A stretch of DNA of 64,000 nt from Oncomelania hupensis (GCA_036898135.1 CM072516.1:58828176-58892175); one strand, 5' to 3'; counted from the stretch's first letter, positions 48,368 through 59,282 are shown. Translations and numbers: made by a program. The notes: generated by a model not told the origin, from the sequence alone.

Positions 48368-48447
48368 TGAACATTGAGGTTTAACGTCTACACCCACCAT
48401 TGGCGATATGGCAGACGGGGATTACCATCCCAGGGAAAGAGGGGTAG
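48368..48447 (-). mobile_element. SINE family S3 fragment
   Basis: Nearly identical to 46254-46333 (ACGTCTACACCCACCATTGG, GGCGATATGGCAGACGGGGA). The head is missing. Confidence 0.7.
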
Positions 48448-48475
48448 GGAAATTAATTCTCATGCTTCGTTTGTT

Positions 48476-48667
48476 TGTTTGCATGTAGATTATAGTCACA
48501 CGACACTTTCGCATATAGGTGACTACTGGACCGATTTATACTGACACCAGCGGGCCAGTTGTTGGTAAAGGGGAAAATAATATGATCACACGTTGACCAA
48601 TCCGGGATTCGAACCAGCGACCTTTCGGTTACTAGCAAGACGCTCTTACCAACTGAGCTACCCGGCC
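48476..48667 (-). mobile_element. tRNA-Thr-like SINE, family S4, copy 2
   Basis: Near-identical to 47922-48112, including A and B boxes and the TAACCGAAAGG stretch, but with a (CAAA)n-like tail. Low divergence suggests recent activity of the family. Confidence 0.8.
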
Positions 48668-48850
48668 TCATGCTTCGGAAAATCAGTCCTCCAATACACT
48701 GACGAGCTCAGAAAACAGCGACATGGCCATCTATATCTATGGCACAAGTTCAAACTATTGGCAATAGGGAAGGGGTAGATTGATATATCTGTCTTATCAT
48801 TTCCATATTGTACGAAGGGTAGCATCGAATGAGGATTTTATCCAAAATGC

Positions 48851-49057
48851 TATTAATATACCTCAGGTCCATCTCTTTAGGCGAGAGTTGTAACACTTGT
48901 GTTACACACAAACTTGCTGTCTACTTTAACAGCAAACTTGGCAAATGGGTGGTTGACACTGGTTTGTACTACTGCCATATTATTCATTCATTTTATATCA
49001 TTTAAGGTCTGTACACATTGTGATTTTAGACCAACCATCGTGTTACACCATGATATT

Positions 49058-49093
<36 letters not shown>

Positions 49094-50120
49094 GCACAAA
49101 CACAACACAACACACACTTGGAACACACAACGCTACACACACTTGGAACGTGTAACACCTTCCCGCCCCTCGCCCCCTACCTCCCCACTCCCTCCTGCTG
49201 TGCAGGGTCCCTGGGAGACTATTATCTGACATCAAAGCTGGCCGGAACGTGACTGCGACTATGGCATAATCCTAACGGACCCCTGAGGAGTTACCACTGC
49301 ATAATCAGACTAAATGAACCCCAACGGAGTGACCAGAGAATGGACTCACCTGTGAGTGTTCGCCACTGGGATCTGCCATTGATCTTGACGGCTTGATCTA
49401 TCCACCGGCCAGTACCTTATGAGTACTGACTTCAGTCTGACCATTAATTTATGACATCAATTCTGACCATTAAATTAAATGTATTTGACCGCTTTTGTTT
49501 GAATCTAGCTCTGGCTAGCGAGATGTGGTTTTATAACAAGGTTTAGTTATGAGGGTATGGTTCTAGATTTGTATAATATAACGGGTGTCTATTAGTCCAC
49601 CAAAAGGCAGGTGGTGAACATTATGCAAACCAAACTCATTTTCCTACACTCAGATACATACATTTTAACAATGTATTTAGAAAGTGGACAAGGCATTTTT
49701 TAGGCAATGCCATTTCTTATACAAATAAATGAATAAATCAATAAACGCGATATCTGCACACACAAAAATGAACAGTAACAGGAAAACGCAACTTAATCGA
49801 ATGTGTGCACGCCAACTTACAGGCCTTCCAAAATACGAGCATCAACTATGTTGCAATGGACAGAGTATAAAACACACACAATCACACGCAAACGCGCGCA
49901 CACACACACACACACACATCAGTTCTCTAAAGAGTTTGTAGGGTTTCATGCATAACCCAGTCGTGTATGAATGTCACAATAGCTTGTTTTGTAATACCGC
50001 ATCGAGAGGCAGGTGTGATTTGACAACCTGTGTGGCAAGTAGACTTAAAACTTACAGTAATTATCAATGTAGGGAAGGAGTGGAATGTGAGAATGGAATT
50101 ATTTTTAAAATTTCTTTTGA
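48851..50120. other. Intergenic with CA tracts, no gene seen
   Basis: (CA)n tracts at 49061-49092 and 49897-49919. No supported gene. Confidence 0.45.
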
Positions 50121-50185
50121 GTGTGTGTGTGTGTGTGTGGGTGTGTGTGGGTGTGTGGGTAGGTGTGTGTGTGTGTGTGTGATTT
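50121..50185 (+). repeat. (GT)n microsatellite
   Basis: Interrupted GT/GGT tract of about 62 bp. Confidence 0.9.
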
Positions 50186-51382
50186 GGAAAGCTGATATTT
50201 CTCACTTCAAGGCCTTGTTTTTTCTTCTCCCCAATACTCTTCCCTCCTCACTCTCCCCACTCCTTCCCACTGACTCAGCTATTGTATGGGATTCATACCA
50301 TGGGCTGTACCAGACACTTAACAAAACATCGATTAACATTAGGGTAATAGAATAGACAGGCTTTGAAGGCTGTGAAATCGTTCCTGCATCCCTTCTGTTA
50401 CACTGTTGTGTTGGTATCAGTAGTTGATTCAGCCCCGATGCTTGAATCCTGATAAGTGTAACTCGGATTCGTTTATCCACGCAACCTGTTCACTGAGCAG
50501 CAAGGCAGGAGTCGTCGTATGAAGTTTTTCAACTTTGTTCAGCGTACATTAACAACTGCATACAATCGCTCAATAATTGCTTTGTCCATTTTCACAACTT
50601 TCAACTCTTTCAACCATCAACGAACTTTTTTGAAACAGTGCGATATTGATATAGTCTCTCTATACTCTAGAGAATACTCGAACATTCCAGCGTGACGCAA
50701 TTAGAGTCAATCATAGTAAAACACGTCACCGGAACTATGCATTGTCTTACGTCATATAACTTTATTTAGGTTAGAAGAATCTCTCAGCTACTAGTAGATC
50801 TATCTAGATGCTTCGATCGATAGTAAACAAGCAACCCTATAAAATTCTCCAACAATATCGAACAACGAAAATTATCAACATTATACAAAACTTCTTCCAA
50901 CAACAACGCAAAATCAAATCAAAGGTAAATACACTCTGTTATTGCATGCTTTGCCAAACAAAACGATCGGATCTATCATGCGCGTCTCAAACGTTACACT
51001 TTTTTAATTGATAGTGGATGATTGTCACAGACCGGTTTTATAGTATTTTGGTCCGATGACTTTATATTATTGTAGTCTCTTTCTGTGAGAAGATATTTGT
51101 ATTTTTTTAAATTGATAGCTAAATTTTGATTGGTTGATCTGGTCACGTGACAGTTCACCAATGTCCATTAAAAAATATATTCATTCATTTCTTGACAATA
51201 TTAAGCACCGGATGTTCTGACTTCACGCAGCTGTGTCTGCAGGTATAAATTGTTTATTATTTGAAATATTGTATTATAAATGTAATAGTATTAATAAATG
51301 ATTATATCGTATTGGTTATATAATAAAATTAATAATAAATAATTTTGATATTAGTGTGAAGGATGGAGTAGGGATGGGTGAA
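50186..51382. other. Intergenic, no gene seen
   Basis: AT-rich; no supported gene or repeat over about 1.2 kb. Confidence 0.45.
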
Positions 51383-51452
51383 TGCTCTTTTTCCATTTTT
51401 ATAAAATCCGCAGACACGCCCGCTTCCACACGCGGTCAAAATAAAACTACGA
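51383..51452 (-). mobile_element. Mariner 5' fragment
   Basis: On the minus strand it matches 45602-45665 of the deleted mariner nearly perfectly (GACCGCGTGTGGAAGCGGGC, then the first transposase codons). It ends exactly where the LINE A7 tail begins, so the LINE probably inserted into a mariner copy or the two were joined by a deletion. Confidence 0.8.
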
Positions 51453-51638
51453 GGCCTATCCTATCCTATCCTATCCTATCCTATCCTATCCTGTCCCGTA
51501 ACTCGGAGGTGGTAGGGGCACCACAGATTTTCGTTTAACCAGCGTACTCCATCTTTCCCTGTCCTCAGCAACCCTGATTGTTTCGCTCAGTGTCAAACCA
51601 GTCCATTCTCGAATGTTGTCCTCCCACCTCTTTTTCTC
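51453..51638 (-). mobile_element. LINE family A, copy A7 (3' end only)
   Basis: The longest (GGATA)n tail here, about 38 bp, at 51455-51492, followed by the last 145 bp of the LINE in minus orientation. Heavily 5'-truncated. Confidence 0.8.
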
Positions 51639-52450
51639 TGTGTTGGAGAGCTGTTCTGGACCTGTCCCAGTTTATCTCCCTTGGTCAAGTGTGCAGTGGT
51701 TAATGACTAAGTTGGGATTTAACTCCCTGTAGGTTGATAGTTATGATTAGGAGGGGGGGGGAAGTAAAGGGAGAGGCTGTTCTGGACCAGTCCAAGTTTT
51801 ACTTCCCGGTGGTGTGTTTAGTGTGTTGGGGGGTTGGGGTTAACCTGTCTCAGTTCATTTAGTGTGTCGGGTTTTAAATGTGCTTGGAGGCTGACCTGGG
51901 CTTGTCCCAGTTTAATTCAACTGTATTAGGCTTAATCGATACGTTTAAAAAATGGGAGTTTGTTCTTGACCTGTCCCAATTAAACTCCCCGATACGTGGG
52001 ATGAGAGTGGGGTGGGGCTGTTCTGGATCTGTCGCAGTTTAACTCCCCTGTAGTGGTAAATAGTTGTGTTTAGAGGTACTGTTTTGAACCTGTCCCAATT
52101 TAAAACTTCCCTCTTGTGTTTTATAAAATGTGCTTGGTTGAACTCCCTTTCTGTGTTCTTCTTTATTTTATGATTGTGTTGGTGGGGGGAGGGGGAGGTT
52201 GTTCTGGACCTGTCTAATTCCTCTTTTGTGTATTTAGTGTTTCAGGGTTTTAAGTGTGCTTGGTGACTGATCTGGGCCTGTATTGGGCTTAATAGTTATG
52301 TTTAAAAAGTGGGATGCTGTTCTGGACTTTTCCCAGTTTAACCTCCATGTAGTGGTTAATAATTATATTTAGGGATACTTTTCTGGACCTGCCCCACTTT
52401 AACTTCCCTTGGTGGGGGTAATAATGAAGAGCGACCGCTGGCGAGAATAA
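51639..52450 (+). repeat. Degenerate satellite, left part
   Basis: Modules of about 65-110 bp carry GTTCTGGACCTGTCCCAGTT, TAACTCCC and TTTAGTGTGTT or TTAATAGTTATGTTTA blocks, at least eight times with much divergence. Two further modules occur at 62140-62290, beyond the dispersed repeat D, minisatellite and LTR element. This shows that D inserted into this satellite. Confidence 0.65.
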
Positions 52451-52499
52451 ACAAGGGAGACAACAATATTTTTGGTTGTGATTGTCTCGCCTATGAAGG

Positions 52500-52703
52500 T
52501 GGGTACTGAGTTAAATGACAACTTCCTAGGACATAATCCTTAATCCCATTTCTGTTGCTTGCCAACCAATTTGTGAATATTTGTTTGGCACGAAGATGCT
52601 TTAGCTCCGGACTTCACTCAAGCATATTCGTATGCTATTTGGAAATCAAGAACTTGATTTTCACCAAGCCCAGCTGATACACTGGCAAGCTGAGAACACA
52701 GGC
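52500..52703 (+). repeat. Dispersed repeat D, copy B, left part
   Basis: Colinear with 48250-48720 (see copy A). It runs directly into the 33 bp array through the shared single-copy motif. Confidence 0.6.
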
Positions 52704-53116
52704 AAATGGCCATCTGTATCTATGGCACACATCCACAAATGGCCATCTGTATCTATGGCACACATCCACAAATGGCCATCTGTATCTATGGCACACATCC
52801 AAAAATGGTCATCTGTATCTATGGCACACATCCACAAATGGCCATCTGTATCTATGGCACACATCCACAAATGACCATCTGTATCTATGGCACACATCCA
52901 CAAATGGCCATCTGTATCTATGGCACACATCCACAAATGGCCATCTGTATCTATGGCACACATCCACAAATGACCATCTGTATCTATGGCACACATCCAC
53001 AAATGGCCATCTGTATCTATGGCACACATCCACAAATGACCATCTGTATCTATGGCACACATCCACAAATGGCCATCTGTATCTATGGCACACATCCACT
53101 AATGGCCAACTGTATC
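52704..53116 (+). repeat. 33 bp minisatellite, left part, about 12 units
   Basis: The unit contains ATGGCCATCTGTATCTATGG and CACACATCCACAA. A multiple of three, it keeps frames open on both strands (reads as an 11-residue repeat MAICIYGTHPQ or CHRYRWPFVDV), which is not evidence of coding. The array continues at 61160 after the LTR element. Confidence 0.95.
53112..53116. repeat. Target-site duplication, left (GTATC)
   Basis: GTATC directly precedes the left LTR and recurs at 61160-61164 directly after the right LTR. Five base pairs is usual for Ty3/gypsy integration. Confidence 0.9.
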
Positions 53117-54624
53117 TGTCACGTGGGGTTTATGGGCTCTGCACAATGGAATTATGGACCCTCACGTTTATTCGGTGGGAACTGCTAGTAAGTCACCCTA
53201 TGAATTACTTTAATAAATGTATTTGTTTAGCTCGTTCTGTGTTAAGGTTGGGGTACAGAGATAGATAGAAAAATGGTAAAAGATGCTGTCACACTAGCTT
53301 TCACACGGCTATGAATCATATGTAGTCCAGCCACTTGATAACAGTTAAAATCCCACATTTATTTCTTCTACTCTATACAAGATTCTCTAAGTACTAATCT
53401 AACTTAAAATGTCTCAGTCACTGCTAATAGTTCGATCGCTGATAGTCTAGGCAGCTGTTATATCTTCCTCGGGCACTTGCTATAATATCTCATGTAGATT
53501 TGGACTACTGTGGTCCGTTTTACAGTTTCTGAAGAGTTGGACTACTGTGGTCCTGTTATGATCAGTTTAAGTGCACTTTCGGAGATTACACTTAACTTTC
53601 TGATGGTGCGGTCGAAGTCCTTCTGTGAGGTAGCTTCTGGTACACCTTTGTAGTTGTGTAGTTGGGTTCCCTTGCCACGCTGTGGGGTCTGACAGGGTGT
53701 TTTTCAAGGTAGCTCTTTCCGACTTGTGCGGTAGAGTCTCCTCAACCAACTAGTCGTTTCTGTGGAGTGGGGTGCACAGGATAGCTCGCCTGCTCGTCTG
53801 TAATATAAGAGACGAAATTCTGCACAACCCTGAATAATCGGTTTGTGCAGAGCGTCTCACTGAAAGCCAAGTAGCCCTCAGTGATAGCTCCACATCTCTA
53901 TACATAAGCGACGAACATTCTGCTACTTCCGGGTTCCACTGGAATCTCAACTCTAAATTCCTATACATACATAAATATCAATCGTGTCTAACTATACACA
54001 TACAGAATTAATAATAATATAAACATTCAGTGGTACAGCCACTGGTCTGCAAACATACATATAAGTTAAACAACAGTGGTTCCGTACGGGATACAACATG
54101 GCGGCGCAACCGGTCGTGTTTCGCCTCGTGCTCGGCTTTTCCACATGGTCACGCAAATTCGGATTAACAATTCACATTTATGCATAGCAAATTCCACAAA
54201 CATAATTTCAACAATAATATAAATATATCACGATGAAACAGAAGGGTGTTCATTTACCTGTTTGACAAGTTCAGGCCCGTGATGACTTGAGAGAATTCTA
54301 AGATTTCAAAGTCCTGCTTCCTGGTCTATGAGTGTAGAGATTTCTCTAGCTGTGGAGATGTTGACTCTACCTCGTCTCACACACGACTGATTCAAACTGT
54401 GTTAGGCTCTGACACAGTCAATACTGCTCTACCCACTGAGCCTGCTCTGATTGGTTAAAACGGTCCGATTCAAAGCTCAAGTGCTGACTCACTGCGATGT
54501 GGGTGGCTCGCTCGCTGTGTGTGGTTTTTAATTGCTGCTGTGTACTATACTAACTCTCTACTGTTACAAATACTACACATGGCTAAATAGTCAATGGGCA
54601 GGGTAAACTGCTCGGTTCATGACA
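53117..54624 (-). mobile_element. Long terminal repeat, left copy (3' LTR in element sense)
   Basis: 1508 bp, TG...CA ends (TGTCACGTGG and TTCATGACA on the plus strand). Compared with the right copy I find three differences, at 53219, 53229 and 53285; the rest agrees by eye (about 99.8%). Short open frames inside (53567-53749, 53750-53968) are identical in both LTRs and show no domain. Confidence 0.95.
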
Positions 54625-54626
54625 GG

Positions 54627-54633
54627 CTCCCTC
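54627..54633 (-). other. Polypurine tract
   Basis: GAGGGAG two bases upstream of the 3' LTR on the element strand, the place where plus-strand DNA synthesis is primed in LTR elements. It is short. Confidence 0.5.
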
Positions 54634-54792
54634 AACTGAAAAAAGGCGATGACTACTGGATTCGACCTTTTTCTACTACAGAGCCTAGTTTAACACTGCA
54701 CTATCCTAGGGTCCTATTTACAAACTAATTAAGTTGCTCTACCTGAGCTGCAATGCTGTGCCAGGTAGCTATGGACACTAGTGACCGGGTTT

Positions 54793-57700
54793 TTACTGGA
54801 CGGGGACGAATTCTGGTGCTGTGGCCCTTAGTTGTGTTGGGTGGGCGACAGCTGCTGTGTCCTCCACTAGATGGCGACTGAGGTAGTCGGCTCCGTGGTT
54901 TTCTGTGCCGGGGATGTACTCGATCTGGAATGAGTACGCCTGAAGGGTGAGTGCCCATCGCATCAGGCGAGAGTTCAAAGACTTGGAGGCTGCCAAGAAC
55001 GATAGTGGTTGGTGGTCCACCTGAACTGTGAAGTGGGTCCCATACAGGTAGAGTTGGAATTTCTGTATGGCCCAGACTAGTCCAAGACATTCTTTCTCCG
55101 TCGTGGCGTAGTGGGTCTCGGCGGGTCTCAATTTTCTGCTGGCGTAGGCGACAGGGAATAACGTCTCTGCATTCTTGGGGTCGCGCTGTAGCAGTACTGC
55201 TCCGAGGCCTAAGTCGCTTGCGTCGGTACGAAGAACGAATGGCTGAGTCAAATCGGGTAGGTGGAGTACTGGCGCCGATGTCATTCTGTCCTTGAGTGTT
55301 TGGAATGCCGTCTCACATTCCGCTGTCCAAACTACTTTGTCCGGGGCGATTTTCCGGGTTCCATTTGTCAGAGGTACGGCGATGCTGTTGTAGTTGGGGA
55401 TGAACTTCTGGTAGAAGCCGCAGAGTCCTAGAAATGACTGCACTTCCTTCTTTGTCTTGGGCCTAGGAGCGTCGAGTAGGCGTTTCACTGTCTTTTCTAC
55501 CGGTCGCAGGCTTCCTTGACTGATGGTGTGTCCCAGAAATTCTAGTTCTGTGAATCCAATCTGACATTTGGTGGGTCTTGCCGTCAATCCCGTGTCTCTG
55601 AGGCGGGCGAGTAGTTGCTGTAGGAGCGTGACATGTTCCTCCCACGTAGGTGTTGCGATGAGGATGTCGTCCATAAACGAGTGTAGGTGCTCGCTGCTCA
55701 GGGGTGCCAGGAGTTTTCGCATCATGGCACTGAAGATGCTGGGTGCGTTGTGGAGTCCGAATGGAAGCACGTTGAACTCGAAGTGTCCTTCCATAGTGCT
55801 AAACGCTAGGTACTTTCGGACTTGTTGTTGTACTGGTATCTGGTAGTAACCTTTGCTGAGGTCGATGCGTGAGAAGTACTTCGCTCGCTGTAGCTTGGCA
55901 AATAGGTATGTCTGGTCCGGGAGTGGCTCTGGCTGGAACTGCGTTACCGCATTCAGGAGTCTGAAGTCGATGCACAGTCGATGCTCTCCGTTGGGTTTTC
56001 GCAACAATACCGTGCCTGCGCTGTAGGGTGAAGTAGACTCTGAGATGATTCCGGCTGCCAGTAAGGTGTCTATCTCTTCCTTGATGGCTCGCTGCTGAGA
56101 CAGTGGCATCGGGTAGAGCTTCTGGCGGACGGATGTTGGGTCGGTCACCGTTAAGGTTACTTCGACGAGGTCTGTCCTCCCTGGTCGGTCTGTGAGCACA
56201 GTCTGATGTTGTCGAATGACCTGTAGTACTTGCTGTCGTTGTTTAGCGGCTAGGTCTCCGTTGAGTATCACGTCTTTGTAGGTTTCTTTGGAGTGCAGGG
56301 GATACTCTACTGCATTGGTCTCCATGCTTTCTCCTTCTTCCGCGATGGCGATGGCTAGCAAGTTGTGAGTGCTGGGGGTCGCTGGTCGGTCCGTGTACTT
56401 CTTGAGGAGATTAATGTGGTGGTATCGGGCTCTCCCGTTCACCTCTACTTGGTAGACTGTCTTGGATTTCTTGGCAGTCACCCGGTACGGTCCTCTCCAA
56501 GCGATGTCCAGCTTGTTGGTTCCACTTGGAAGTAAGAGTAGCACTTGATCGCCGACTTGCAGTTCTCTGTCCTTCGCGTGGCGGTTGTAGTACTTCGCCT
56601 GACGGGCTCTTGCCTTCTTCAGTGCTTCACCAGCTTTCTTCCACGTTGCTTTGAGGGTTTCCTGCAGGTCTGCGACGTACTTGGTGGCACCTCTTGGTGT
56701 GTCGTCTATCTTGGCCTCCGTCCAACTTCTGCGTAGGGCTTCTAGCGGTCCTGCTAGAGGTCTGCCGAAAAGCAAAGTTGACGGGGTGTAGCCTGTGGCT
56801 GCATGGGGCGTTTCTCTATACGCGAACAGTGCCGCATTCACGTAGGTGTCCCACGCTTCTGGATTGTCGTCGGCGACTTTCCTGAGGATGGTGAGAAGGG
56901 TTCCATTCAGTCTTTCTACTTGTCCGTTGCTGGCTGGGTGGTATGGTGGTGTGCGAATGTGATGAACTTGTATCAACTCGAACACGTCTTGCATCAGGCG
57001 GCCGGTGAACTGAGATCCGTTGTCCGTTCTAATGCTGTCCGGGAATCCGACTCTGGTAAAGATGGCGATGAGTGCATCTGCGATCTTCTTGGTGTCGATC
57101 GCTGGCAACGGGACTGCTTCGCACCACATCGTACATGCGTCGACGAGTGTGAGTAGAAATCTGTTCCGCTTCTTGGTCATGGGCAGTGGTCCTACTATGT
57201 CTACTGAGACTTGCTGGAATGGCACGCCGACTACTACCGATGGTCCTAAGGTAACTGGTACGGTGTGATGTCGCGGGGAATATCGTTGACATTGGTGGCA
57301 AGATTTCACGTAGCGCTTGACATCCTCCGTGATTCCTGGCCAATAGTAGTGTGCGCTGATTCTCTGCACTGTGGCTCCAATTCCCATGTGTCCGCTGAGT
57401 GGCATGCTGTGGCCTAGTTCTAGTACTTGGGCTCGAAGGGTGGCTGGTAGTACTAGTTGGGTGTGATCTCCATCTCCTTGTCGATGTAGAACTCCCTCTT
57501 CCATGTAGAAGTCTCCCTTGTGCGGGGGTGTGTGCGCCTTGGGTAGCTTCTGGAAGCACTTCGCTATCGAGGTGTCTTCTTTCTGTGCTGTTTTGATCTC
57601 TTCGAGTCCTGGGTTCGGAGCGAACTCGGGCTGGGGTGGTTGGGTTTTAGCTTGGGCCCTGGTTTGCACTGCAGCTATCTCTACAGTGTTGGGGGGGGGC

Positions 57701-59166
57701 GTGCCTAAGAACACATACCTACAACCTAGCACTAGATCATACAGGGGTTTCTGTAAAACAGCTGCTTGGATTCGTCCTGTGACGTACCTACTCTCTACTC
57801 CGATCCAAGCTATTGGGCAAGTAGTCGTCGGTTCCGTCAAGTCTGCTCCTTGTAAGTCGACTGTCTTGTCTGTCAAGTCCGCGCGCGATACAAGAGATTC
57901 GCTAACTATCGCGTCGTATGATAGACCTGTGTCATACAGACAGTTCGCTTCTTTTCCGTTGACCTTGACCGTGTCTGTCACCGATGGGTGATCTCCGATT
58001 GTGTGTGGCTTGTTACCGCTGCTTTGAGTTAGAACTCTGTGCGCTGGCCGGCTTTCGCGCTCTTCCCTACGTTGTGCGGCCAACTTGAAACATTCTGCGG
58101 TGGAGTGATTGTTTCTGTTGCAGAACGAACAATACCGTCTCTGTTCTGCGGGACCTCTTTTCCCGAATTCCGTGTTGGGTCCTTTATTTTGCCCAGGTCT
58201 GGGGTTATTCGGCTTATTCGCGGTGCGCTCTTCCCGGTTAGGGCTTCGTTTCTGTGCCTCTTTCCCGTTAGGCTTTAGGTCTCGCCTGAAGCTCTTGGCT
58301 TCTCCGTGTGCGGCCACGTACCTATCTGCGACCTTGACCAGATCCTCCAGTCTTTCCGCGCCCTGCTCTACTGAGAATGTTCTCAGCTCGGGGGTCATGG
58401 TTTCCCGTAGCTGTTCCCATACTAACAGTTCTGTCAGTCCATCATACGTCTTAGCCGTGGCTGACTGGCTAATCCACTTATCCAACGTTGTGGACAACCG
58501 ATCCGCGAACTGCGCATAGCTCTCTCCTTTCACCCTCCGATTGGTGCGGAACTTTTGCCGGTAGCATTCTCCTGTTAGTTCGAATCCCGTTAGGAGTGCC
58601 TCTTTTACTTTGTGATAGTCAGTCACTCTGTCAGTCGGTAGCTTACTGTAGATGTCATAAGCCTTTCCTCTAAGCCCTTGACTAAGCTTAAAAGACCAAT
58701 GAGTGGGATCTAGTTTGTACTCTGTTGCTAGACGCTCAAACCTAGTCAGATAGAGATCTAGACCTTCTTCTCTCTCATTGAATGTTCCCAGTGGAAATGA
58801 CATTCCTTGTACAGGGTTGGATGCTACCTCTAGCTGATCTGAGTGGGGAGGGGTTGAGGAAGAACTTGAAGCTCCTGATCCCAATCTTCTTAGCTCTAAC
58901 TCATGCTGTCTGTCCTTTTCCTTTTCTGCCCTCTCATACTCCCATCTCCTACTTTCTGCATCTCTCTCTGCTGCTAATGCTGCCTTCTTCTGTTCTCTTT
59001 CTGCCTCTAGCTCTAATTTCCTCTGCTCTCTTGCTGCTTCTAACTCTGCTTTCTTTTGCTCTCTTGCTGCTTCTAACTCTGCTTTCTTTTGCTCTGCCTC
59101 TAGTTCTGCTTTTCTCTGTTCTGCTTCGAGTTTCTTCGCCTCTCTCTCTCTGCTGCTCTCTCTGCC
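54793..59166 (-). CDS. Gag-Pol of a Gmr1-like Ty3/gypsy retrotransposon (Gag-PR-IN-RT-RH)
   Basis: One frame, open from after a TAA at 59167-59169 to the stop at 54793. Residue numbers count from the codon at 58884. Before it: a charged coiled coil of Gag. Then capsid-like region (30-200); zinc knuckle C252-C255-H260-C265; aspartic protease with DTG at 318-320; integrase HHCC (H492, H499, C529, C532), D562-D621-E657 (D,D-35-E) and GPY module at 798-800; then reverse transcriptase (RIDLSKGYYQIPV, FMDD at 1070-1073); then RNase H (D1221, E1265, D1290, D1333). Integrase therefore lies upstream of RT, the reverse of normal Ty3/gypsy and known from the Gmr1-like group. All catalytic residues are present. 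There is no env. The frame is separated by one frame step from the Gag start at 59282. Confidence 0.92.
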   Translation of the reverse strand, partial: GRESSREREAKKLEAEQRKAELEAEQKKAELEAAREQKKAELEAAREQRKLELEAEREQKKAALAAERDAESRRWEYERAEKEKDRQHELELRRLGSGASSSSSTPPHSDQLEVASNPVQGMSFPLGTFNEREEGLDLYLTRFERLATEYKLDPTHWSFKLSQGLRGKAYDIYSKLPTDRVTDYHKVKEALLTGFELTGECYRQKFRTNRRVKGESYAQFADRLSTTLDKWISQSATAKTYDGLTELLVWEQLRETMTPELRTFSVEQGAERLEDLVKVADRYVAAHGEAKSFRRDLKPNGKEAQKRSPNREERTANKPNNPRPGQNKGPNTEFGKRGPAEQRRYCSFCNRNNHSTAECFKLAAQRREERESRPAHRVLTQSSGNKPHTIGDHPSVTDTVKVNGKEANCLYDTGLSYDAIVSESLVSRADLTDKTVDLQGADLTEPTTTCPIAWIGVESRYVTGRIQAAVLQKPLYDLVLGCRYVFLGTPPPNTVEIAAVQTRAQAKTQPPQPEFAPNPGLEEIKTAQKEDTSIAKCFQKLPKAHTPPHKGDFYMEEGVLHRQGDGDHTQLVLPATLRAQVLELGHSMPLSGHMGIGATVQRISAHYYWPGITEDVKRYVKSCHQCQRYSPRHHTVPVTLGPSVVVGVPFQQVSVDIVGPLPMTKKRNRFLLTLVDACTMWCEAVPLPAIDTKKIADALIAIFTRVGFPDSIRTDNGSQFTGRLMQDVFELIQVHHIRTPPYHPASNGQVERLNGTLLTILRKVADDNPEAWDTYVNAALFAYRETPHAATGYTPSTLLFGRPLAGPLEALRRSWTEAKIDDTPRGATKYVADLQETLKATWKKAGEALKKARARQAKYYNRHAKDRELQVGDQVLLLLPSGTNKLDIAWRGPYRVTAKKSKTVYQVEVNGRARYHHINLLKKYTDRPATPSTHNLLAIAIAEEGESMETNAVEYPLHSKETYKDVILNGDLAAKQRQQVLQVIRQHQTVLTDRPGRTDLVEVTLTVTDPTSVRQKLYPMPLSQQRAIKEEIDTLLAAGIISESTSPYSAGTVLLRKPNGEHRLCIDFRLLNAVTQFQPEPLPDQTYLFAKLQRAKYFSRIDLSKGYYQIPVQQQVRKYLAFSTMEGHFEFNVLPFGLHNAPSIFSAMMRKLLAPLSSEHLHSFMDDILIATPTWEEHVTLLQQLLARLRDTGLTARPTKCQIGFTELEFLGHTISQGSLRPVEKTVKRLLDAPRPKTKKEVQSFLGLCGFYQKFIPNYNSIAVPLTNGTRKIAPDKVVWTAECETAFQTLKDRMTSAPVLHLPDLTQPFVLRTDASDLGLGAVLLQRDPKNAETLFPVAYASRKLRPAETHYATTEKECLGLVWAIQKFQLYLYGTHFTVQVDHQPLSFLAASKSLNSRLMRWALTLQAYSFQIEYIPGTENHGADYLSRHLVEDTAAVAHPTQLRATAPEFVPVQ

Positions 59167-59282
59167 TTAGCTTCCTGTTTCTCTACCTCTGCATTGATAT
59201 ACGCAAGTAGGTCTGCCCCTGCTAAGTGTAAAGCTTCTCCTAGTTCCTTGAAACGCAATCTCAAGGCCACTGGGTCCGACAT
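59100..59282 (-). CDS. Gag N-terminal segment of the LTR element, frame-shifted from the rest
   Basis: Starts at ATG 59282 (A at -3) with MSDPVALRLRFKELGEALHL and enters a charged helix. The frame ends at a TAG (59100-59102), while the coiled coil continues without change of character in the Gag-Pol frame. The switch lies in a (GA)n run at 59140-59151 on the element strand. A two-base slip in this dinucleotide run explains it best; a programmed shift inside Gag would be unusual. If real, this copy cannot make full Gag on its own. Confidence 0.75.
   Translation of the reverse strand: MSDPVALRLRFKELGEALHLAGADLLAYINAEVEKQEAKAERAAERERRRNSKQNREKQN

Larger units (their letters stand above)
48230..48850 (+). 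repeat. Dispersed repeat D, copy A (unexpanded form), interrupted by two SINE pieces
   Basis: Colinear with the sequences on both sides of the 33 bp minisatellite at 52.7-62 kb. Shared blocks, in order: TTTCTGTTGCCAGCCA with TTTCTGTTGCTTGCCA; ATACACTGACGAGCTCAG with ATACACTGGCAAGCTGAG; ATGGCCATCTATATCTATGG with ATGGCCATCTGTATCTATGG; GGGAAGGGGTAGA with GAGAAGGGGAGA; AGGGTAGCATCGAATGAGG with AGGATAGCTTCCATGAAGG. Here the 33 bp motif is present once only. An S3 fragment and an S4 SINE split the copy. Confidence 0.65.

Noticed and set aside
53567..53968. Accessory or env gene within the LTR
   Set aside because: Two short frames with no signal peptide, membrane segment or domain, present only because the LTRs are long.
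54625..54792. Space for an env gene in the LTR element
   Set aside because: Only 168 bp separate the Pol stop from the 3' LTR.
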